From Stenotrophomonas sp. Marseille-Q4652 (GTDB lineage Bacteria > Pseudomonadota > Gammaproteobacteria > Xanthomonadales > Xanthomonadaceae), in contig NZ_CAKAKE010000001.1 of the NCBI RefSeq assembly GCF_916618915.1, positions 744,001-808,000 on the forward strand: DNA of 64,000 bases, given 5' to 3'. The notes under the pieces were generated by a model that saw only the letters and a program-made list of their open reading frames with translations, did not search any database and was not told where the DNA came from. Positions 59,401 to 64,000 of this stretch are shown piece by piece. Every line of letters starts with the position of its first letter. Positions within the stretch are counted from its first letter, which is position 1. A program made the translations under genes and the position numbers.

Positions 59401-59653
59401 TGGCCGAGGACGACGAGCTGAAATACAGCAGGTGGTCGATACCGGTGAGCTGCTGCTCGATCACCTGGGTGACCGACTTCTCGGTGGTATCGGCGCTGGC
59501 GCCCGGGTAGGTGGCGTTGACCGTCACCTGCGGCGGGGCGATGGAGGGGTAGGACTCCACGCCGAGGTTGAGGATCGCGATCACGCCGGAGAGCGAGATC
59601 AGGATCGCCACCACCCACGCGAAGATGGGATGTTCGATGAAGAATTTAGGCAT
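56483..59653 (-). CDS. RND multidrug efflux permease (HAE1/AcrB family)
   Basis: The 1056-residue trimeric proton antiporter has the N-terminal helix HPIFAWVVAILISLSGVIAI, the periplasmic pore and docking domains, and TM4 with the proton-relay aspartates in GIVVDDAIVVIENVERI. The repeated second half includes GLAAKNAILIVEFAVEQ and the C-terminal HAIGTGVIGGMLFATFLGL. It would export drugs from the periplasm and inner membrane together with the membrane-fusion protein encoded 12 bp upstream. No outer-membrane channel gene follows, so a TolC-like channel from elsewhere must be used. It resembles Stenotrophomonas Sme pumps, but which one is not certain. Confidence 0.96.
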   Translation of the reverse strand: MPKFFIEHPIFAWVVAILISLSGVIAILNLGVESYPSIAPPQVTVNATYPGASADTTEKSVTQVIEQQLTGIDHLLYFSSSSSANGLSSITLTFETGTDPDIAQVQVQNKVSLATPRLPSEVTQQGVVVAKANAGFLMVVALRSENGSVSRDALNDIVGSRVLDQISRIPGVGSTQQFGSEYAMNIWLNPERMQGYGLSASQVLAAVRGQNVQFAAGSLGSDPAPEGQLFTATVSAEGRFSTPEEFENIILRSNADGSRVLLKDVARVAFGANNYGFDTQYNGRPTGAFAIQLLPGANALNVAEAVRAKMDELQPSFPAGVTWFSPYDSTTFVKISIQEVVKTLFEAMVLVFLVMLIFLQNIRATLIPTLVIPVALLGTFLGMWMIGFTINQLTLFAMVLAIGIVVDDAIVVIENVERIMSEEGLAPKPATQKAMGQITGAVVAITVVLAAVFIPSALQGGAAGEIYKQFALTIAISMAFSAFLALGFTPALCATFLKPTHTGSQNVVYRTFNKYYDRISHTYVGHIGSAIRHAPRWMVMFVVLAALCAFLFTRMPGSFLPEEDQGYALAIVQLPPGSTISQTNAAFAQMRGILEKDDAFEGMMQVAGFSFVGSGENVGMGYIRLKPWEERKVSAPEFIQKMNGAFYGIKEAQIFVVNLPTVQGLGQFGGFDMWLQDRAGAGYAELTQARNILLGKAAQDTERLAGVRPNGLEDSPQLSLHVDRVQAQAMGMSVSDVYSTIQLMLAPVYVNDFFYQGRIKRVTMQADAPYRTGEASLRSFYSPSSIASNSDGTNVMIPLTSVVKSDWITAPPSLNRYNGYSAVNIVGSQAPGKSSGEAMQAMEEIVTNDLPAGFGYDWSGMSYQEILAGNAATLLLVLSIVVVFLCLAALYESWSIPVAVLLVVPLGLLGALSLSLLRGLPNDLYFKIGLITVIGLAAKNAILIVEFAVEQRALGKTLRDATIEAARLRFRPILMTSFAFIMGVVPMAISTGAGANARHAIGTGVIGGMLFATFLGLLMIPVFFVVVRRMLGDKIDEPSREYLERHEMRPGHNQDR

Positions 59654-59665
59654 TGGTGCGGTCCG

Positions 59666-60895
59666 TTACTGCTGCGGCTGTGCCGCGGCGTCCTCGGCGG
59701 GCTGTTCCTGCTGGGCGGCCGGTGCGTCGCCGGCCTGCGGAGCAGCTGCGCCTTCATTGCCCGGGGTGGCCTGCGGCTGCCAGGCCACGGCCCTGGCAGG
59801 GGCGCCTTCCTTGACCTTCTGCACGCCGCTGACGACCACCTGGTCGCCCGGCTCCAGGCCACCGGTCACCTGCCAGCTGGTGCCCTGCTGGCCATCGACG
59901 GTGACATTCTTGCGCGCCACGTTGCCGTCCTTGCCGACCACGTAGACGTAGCCGCCGTTGGTATCGCGCAGCAGCGCCTGCTGCGGCACCAGGTAGGCAT
60001 CCTTGCGCTCGCCCAGGGTGGCCTTGAAGGTCACGAACGAGCCCGGCAGCAGGATGCGCTCGGGGTTGGGCAGGCGGGCGCGCAGCGAGACCGCACCGGT
60101 GGTCGGGTCGACCGTGGTGTCGGAGAAGTCCAGCGTGCCCTCGTGGCCGTAGGTGCTGCCGTCGGCCAATTCCACGCTGATGTTGGCCTGCGCCGTGTCG
60201 TTCAGGGCGACTGCGCCGCGGGTCTGTGCCTGGCGCAGCAACTGCAGTTCGTCGGCGCTCATCGAGAAGTTCACGTACAGCGGGTCGATCTGGTCCACGG
60301 TGGTCAGCAGGGTGGTTTCACCCTGGCCGACCAGCGCGCCTTCGGTCACCTGCTGCTTGCCGGCGCGGCCGCTGATCGGTGCGGTGACGCTGGCGTAACC
60401 CAGGCTGATGCGGGCGCTGGTGACGGCGGCCTGGGCCTGCTGCACGGCCGCGGCGCTGCTGCGCTCGGCGGCTTCGGCGTTGTCCAGGTCGGACTTGGAC
60501 ACGTAGCCCTGCGGTGCCAGCCCGCGGGCGCGGGTCGCGGTCGACCTGGCATTGGTGTAGCTGGCCTGGGCCGAAGCCAGCTGGGCCTCGGCGGCCGCCA
60601 GCGAGGCACGCAGCGGCGCCGGGTCGATCTGGAACAGCAGCTGGCCTTCCTTGACCTCGCTGCCTTCGGCGTAGACGCGCTTGAGCAGCACGCCCGGCAC
60701 GCGGGCACGGACGTCGGCCGAGCGGAACGGCGAGAGGCGGCCGACCAGGTCGCGCTGCAGCGGTACCGACTGCGGCTTGGCCTCTATCACGCCCACTTCC
60801 GGCGGCGGCGGCATCTGCTGTTCGGGTTTGCTGCAGGCGGCCAGTGCAGCGGTAGCAGCACAGGCGAGGACGATGTGGCGGAGTGGCGCGATCAT
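59666..60895 (-). CDS. RND efflux periplasmic adaptor (membrane-fusion lipoprotein)
   Basis: The 409-residue protein has a lipoprotein signal (ACAATAALAACSKPEQQ, lipobox LAAC). The lipoyl/hairpin region follows (VRARVPGVLLKRVYAEGSEV, KEGQLLFQIDPAPLRASLAA, ISLGYASVTAPISGRAGKQQ), then the beta-barrel domain and an Ala/Gln/Pro-rich tail (residues about 370-409). It links the permease to an outer-membrane channel. Its ATG overlaps the TetR stop by one base (TGATG), so regulator, adaptor and pump form one operon. Confidence 0.95.
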   Translation of the reverse strand: MIAPLRHIVLACAATAALAACSKPEQQMPPPPEVGVIEAKPQSVPLQRDLVGRLSPFRSADVRARVPGVLLKRVYAEGSEVKEGQLLFQIDPAPLRASLAAAEAQLASAQASYTNARSTATRARGLAPQGYVSKSDLDNAEAAERSSAAAVQQAQAAVTSARISLGYASVTAPISGRAGKQQVTEGALVGQGETTLLTTVDQIDPLYVNFSMSADELQLLRQAQTRGAVALNDTAQANISVELADGSTYGHEGTLDFSDTTVDPTTGAVSLRARLPNPERILLPGSFVTFKATLGERKDAYLVPQQALLRDTNGGYVYVVGKDGNVARKNVTVDGQQGTSWQVTGGLEPGDQVVVSGVQKVKEGAPARAVAWQPQATPGNEGAAAPQAGDAPAAQQEQPAEDAAAQPQQ

Positions 60896-61563
60896 CAGGA
60901 ATAACTCCGGAGCTTGTTTTTATTGGTATGCGGGAAGATGTTCTGCTCCGCCTCCGGAGCCATGGCACGCAGGAATGCGTCCACCGCGAATCCGGCCCAG
61001 TGGCGCCGTGCTTCGGCGCCGTCCCGGTAGGGGGCATTGAAAAGACGTCGATCGAAATCCAGACCGACGATCATGCTGATAAGCAGCTCCGCCATGAAGT
61101 GCGGGTCGTCATGGCGCAGATTACCGCGCCGGCTGGCTGTTGCCATCCATTCAGCCAGGTGCGAATGCAGTGCCACCGCGCTGTTGCGGTACAGCGCCTC
61201 GGCCTCCTCGGGGAAGGAGCGGGCCTCAGCCAGCAGCAGCTGGTGGGTCTGCATGGCCTGCGGCAGCGATCGGCTTTCCAGATAGGTGACGGCGAAGGCC
61301 TCCAGGGTCTGGCGGACATCGTCGTCGTCCTCCAGCGCCAGCTGCGCAGTCGTGGCGACCACGTACTGCTGCAGCACCCGGCGCAGCAGGTCCTGCTTGC
61401 AGCCGTAGCGGCTGTAGAGGGTCTGCTTGGAGCAGCCGGCGCGCGCGGCCACCGCTTCCATGCTCAGGCGCATGCCGTCGATGGAGAGCAGCTCGCGCAC
61501 GGCATCAAACACGCGCTGGTCGCGCGGGTCAACGTCGCTGGCAGGGGAGGTGGGGGCGTTCAC
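60895..61563 (-). CDS. TetR family regulator of the efflux operon
   Basis: The 222-residue protein has a TetR helix-turn-helix (RVFDAVRELLSIDGMRLSME, AVAARAGCSKQTLYSRYGCK) and a C-terminal ligand-binding domain typical of TetR_C-type members. It starts with GTG at 61563; a downstream ATG would remove the first recognition-domain helix. It is the first gene of the efflux operon, and the predicted -10 box lies about 10 bp from the start codon. It probably represses the operon through the dyad at 61570-61585 (inferred). Confidence 0.92.
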   Translation of the reverse strand: MNAPTSPASDVDPRDQRVFDAVRELLSIDGMRLSMEAVAARAGCSKQTLYSRYGCKQDLLRRVLQQYVVATTAQLALEDDDDVRQTLEAFAVTYLESRSLPQAMQTHQLLLAEARSFPEEAEALYRNSAVALHSHLAEWMATASRRGNLRHDDPHFMAELLISMIVGLDFDRRLFNAPYRDGAEARRHWAGFAVDAFLRAMAPEAEQNIFPHTNKNKLRSYS

Positions 61564-61876
61564 AGACAGTGGACTATACCGTCCAGTTCACAATTAGGAC
61601 AGCGTCAGATGGTCCGGCGCGGGGACTTGCGGGCAGGTCGTGGGGCCAAGGTGCTGGAACGCGAACGCTCCGCCCCGATTCCACGTCGTCGACGGACGGG
61701 GTCGGGTTGTCTCGTGTGCGCTGCTCCGTGCACGCACCACACGGTGGCGAATGCTCGCGCTTCACTCGAACCCGCAGTTAAACGCGGCGGGATAATGCCG
61801 TCCTGCAGCAAGGCACATTTGGTTTCGGGAGATACAATTTCATTTTCCCAAACCGAGCATCACACCTCGCTCTGCC
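61564..61876. promoter_or_regulatory. Divergent regulatory region between the efflux operon and glutamate dehydrogenase
   Basis: This 313-bp gene-free stretch contains TGGAC (61570-61574), six bases and GTCCA (61581-61585), a perfect dyad covering the minus-strand -10-like TATAGT (61578-61573). The predicted start point is only about 3 bp before the GTG of the TetR gene. For the rightward gene a TACAAT lies at 61833-61838 with no good -35. Nothing else recognisable was seen between 61600 and 61820. Confidence 0.45.
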
Positions 61877-64000
61877 ATGAAACCGCAAAACAGCGTTGCC
61901 AAGTCTGCAAAGTCCAAATCCAAAACGGCCGGTCAGCACAGTGTTTCGCCCGTCGGCTTCACCCTCGAACCGGTGTTCACGGCTTTGCGGAAGCGCTATC
62001 CGGCGGCTGCGCAGGCACAGGCAGTAGCGTTTGCCGGTGACTTCTACAAGCGCATGGAGGCGGACGAGTTCCCGCTGCATCCGGTGGAAGTCTGGGCGGC
62101 CATCGCCGCCGACATGCTCGAGTTCGCCCGCACCCGCAAGCCGGGCCAGGCCAACGTGCGCGTGTTCAACCCGACGGCAAAGGCCAACGGCTGGGAATCC
62201 CAGTACACCGTGCTGCAGATCGTCAACGACGACATGCCGTTCCTGGTCGACACCGTGACCATGGCGCTGGCCGAGCGTGGCATCGGCGTGCACGTGCTGG
62301 GCCACCCGGTCCTGCAGGTGCAGCGCGACAAGGCCGGCAAGCTGACATCCGTCGGCGACGGCCAGGCCGAATCGATGATGCTGCTGGAAATCGACCGCCA
62401 GACGGCAGACGCCATGCCGCGCATCGAGGCCGACATCCGCCAGGTACTGGGCGACGTACGCAGCATCGTCAAGGACTGGGTCCCGATGCGCGAGAAGATG
62501 GTCGCGCTGGCCGAGGAACTGGGCAGCCGCAAGCTGCCGATGGACGACGGCGCACGCAAGGAGTCGCAGGAGTTCCTGCGCTGGGCCGCCGAAAACCACT
62601 TCACCTTCTTCGGCTACCGCGAATACCGCGTGGAGAAGCAGGGCAAGGAAGAAGTGCTGGCACCCATTGATGCCACCGGCCTGGGCCTGATGCGCGGCAA
62701 GGACAAGTCCGCCGCCCGCCCGGTCAAGACCCTGGCCGCGCAGGGCCTGAACGCCACCACCGGGCTGAAGGACGCGCTGATCCTGACCAAGACCAACGCC
62801 CGCTCGCGCATCCACCGCGCCGGCTACATGGATTACATCGGCGTCCTCGAGTTCGACGCCAAGGGCAAGATCATCGGCGAGCAGCGTTTCCTGGGCCTGT
62901 TCACCTCCAGCGCGTACAACCGCCGGCCGTGGGAGATCCCGCTGGTGCGCCAGCGCCACGAATACGTGATGAATCAGTCCGGCCTGGCGCCGAGCAGCCA
63001 CAGCGGCAAGGCGCTGCGCCACATCCTGGAAACCCTGCCGCGCGAGGAGCTGTTCCAGTCCAGTGAAGACGAGCTCTATCGCACCGCGATGGGCGTGCTG
63101 GGCCTGCAGGAGCGCGTGCGCAGCCGCCTGTTCCTGCGCCGCGACAAGTTCAGCCGCTTCATTTCGGCGCTGGTCTACCTGCCGCGCGAGCGCTTCAACA
63201 CCGACGTGCGCCTGCGCATCGAGGCCATGCTGAAGGAAGCGCTGCAGGGCGAGTACATCGATTCCAGCGTGGTGCTGGGTGATTCGCCGCTGGCGCAGGT
63301 GCACCTGATCGTGCGTTCGAAGGCCGGCCAGGTGCTCGAGTTCGACGCCGCCGACCTGGAACAGCGCCTGGCCCACGTGCTGCGCAACTGGAACGATGAC
63401 CTGCGCGAAGCGCTGGTCGCGCGCCACGGCGAAGCCGAAGGCCTGAGCATCGCCACCCGCATCGGTCGCGCCCTGCCGGCCGGCTACATCGAGGACTCCA
63501 CCACCGAGGTGGCGGCCAACGACGTCAGCCAGCTGGCTGCGCTTGCCGGCCCGCAAGACCTGCGCCTGAGCCTGCAGTCGGTGCCGCGTGACAACGGCAA
63601 TGGCCTGCGCCTGAAGCTGTACCGCCAGCTCAAGGACATCCCGCTGTCCGATGCGCTGCCGATGATGGAGAACATGGGCCTGCGCGTGATGGCGGAGCGC
63701 CCGTACCAGCTGCACGTCGACAACGCCCCGGTCTACATCCAGGACTTCGAGGTCGAATCGATCGCCGGCGACATCGACGCCGCCGCGGTCGACAGCGCCT
63801 TCGGCGAGGCTTTCAAGCGCGTGTGGCACGGCGATGCCGAGAACGATGGCTTCAACCGCCTGGTGCTGGCCGCCGCGCTGGACTGGCGCCAGGTCTCGAT
63901 GCTGCGTGGCTACTGCAAGTACCTGCTGCAGACCGGCGTGCCGTTCTCGCAGGCCTACGTCGAAGGCACCTTCACCCGCTATCCGCTACTGGCCCGCCTG
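61877..64000 (+). CDS. gdhB: NAD-dependent glutamate dehydrogenase, large (about 180 kDa) type (partial)
   Basis: The first 708 codons of an NAD-GDH of the type found in Pseudomonas, Caulobacter and Xanthomonas (1600-1660 residues when complete). It oxidises glutamate to 2-oxoglutarate and ammonia. The visible part includes the regulatory N-terminal ACT-like domains: FPLHPVEVWAAIAADMLEFA, LVDTVTMALAERGIGVHVLG, FLRWAAENHFTFFGYREYRV, YIGVLEFDAKGKIIGEQRFL and DFEVESIAGDIDAAAVDSAF. The catalytic domain lies beyond the right edge. The ATG at 61877 starts MKPQNSVAKSAKSKSKTAG. The C-terminus and catalytic residues cannot be checked here. Confidence 0.95.
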   Translation, partial: MKPQNSVAKSAKSKSKTAGQHSVSPVGFTLEPVFTALRKRYPAAAQAQAVAFAGDFYKRMEADEFPLHPVEVWAAIAADMLEFARTRKPGQANVRVFNPTAKANGWESQYTVLQIVNDDMPFLVDTVTMALAERGIGVHVLGHPVLQVQRDKAGKLTSVGDGQAESMMLLEIDRQTADAMPRIEADIRQVLGDVRSIVKDWVPMREKMVALAEELGSRKLPMDDGARKESQEFLRWAAENHFTFFGYREYRVEKQGKEEVLAPIDATGLGLMRGKDKSAARPVKTLAAQGLNATTGLKDALILTKTNARSRIHRAGYMDYIGVLEFDAKGKIIGEQRFLGLFTSSAYNRRPWEIPLVRQRHEYVMNQSGLAPSSHSGKALRHILETLPREELFQSSEDELYRTAMGVLGLQERVRSRLFLRRDKFSRFISALVYLPRERFNTDVRLRIEAMLKEALQGEYIDSSVVLGDSPLAQVHLIVRSKAGQVLEFDAADLEQRLAHVLRNWNDDLREALVARHGEAEGLSIATRIGRALPAGYIEDSTTEVAANDVSQLAALAGPQDLRLSLQSVPRDNGNGLRLKLYRQLKDIPLSDALPMMENMGLRVMAERPYQLHVDNAPVYIQDFEVESIAGDIDAAAVDSAFGEAFKRVWHGDAENDGFNRLVLAAALDWRQVSMLRGYCKYLLQTGVPFSQAYVEGTFTRYPLLARL

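Noticed and set aside
61778..63829. A 683-codon minus-strand open frame opposite glutamate dehydrogenase
   Set aside because: Shadow frame; the glutamate dehydrogenase reading is supported by conserved blocks across the whole length.

Overview
The window looks like a chromosomal segment of a Xanthomonadaceae bacterium, most likely Stenotrophomonas or a close relative. The evidence is high-GC coding sequence, the divergent bamE(omlA)/fur pair, hrcA-grpE-dnaK-dnaJ, a sucA-sucB-lpd cluster, a split cobalamin-dependent methionine synthase, an NAD-type glutamate dehydrogenase and an RND efflux operon. Genus assignment rests on recalled gene order and protein similarity; no search was run.

Positions 1-8879 (minus strand) hold a tightly coupled six-gene operon of lower-GC, foreign appearance: a small helix-turn-helix protein, an SNF2-type helicase, a DUF4391 protein, a beta-class adenine methyltransferase (type III Mod-like), a phospholipase-D-fold protein, and a type III Res-like helicase/nuclease that runs off the left edge. 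It reads as an enlarged type III restriction-modification (anti-phage) system. Just outside it, at 9033-9066, is a degenerate copy of a tmRNA 3' end followed by an intact terminator. This suggests the island integrated into ssrA and that this is its right attachment-site scar.

Positions 9300-21600 are housekeeping: a small exported protein, smpB, ratA-rnfH, bamE, fur, recN, then the heat-shock cluster hrcA-grpE-dnaK-dnaJ with a sigma-32-type promoter before dnaK. A small membrane protein, a pyridoxal kinase overlapping an ACT-domain prephenate dehydrogenase, and a small conserved protein follow. Positions 21600-39500 carry an ABC exporter, an IMPACT-family protein, a two-GAF GGDEF-EAL protein, a LOG-family hydrolase, the 2-oxoglutarate dehydrogenase genes, a GNAT protein, a RoxA-like ribosomal oxygenase with an acidic tail, a VOC gene broken by a stop codon, purB and fumC.

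Positions 39500-44740 form a single eight-gene minus-strand operon under a YtrA-type GntR repressor. It combines an ABC transporter with exported proteins: a GSGD-repeat beta-solenoid, two DUF2884 paralogues and a lipoprotein. Its promoter carries a dyad over the -10 box. Positions 44790-48670 run rightward: a periplasmic glutathione peroxidase, an FKBP isomerase with a duplicated N-terminal domain, ugd, slyX and a DUF2058 protein.

Positions 48730-55110 are a leftward methionine-cycle cluster: an ArsR-methyltransferase fusion regulator, metH split into two overlapping genes, a DUF6508 protein and an MFS transporter. An acyl-CoA dehydrogenase diverges from it. The window ends with a TetR-MFP-RND efflux operon (minus strand) and the start of the large NAD-glutamate dehydrogenase gene (plus strand, cut by the right edge). 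No rRNA, complete tRNA, CRISPR array or insertion sequence was seen.
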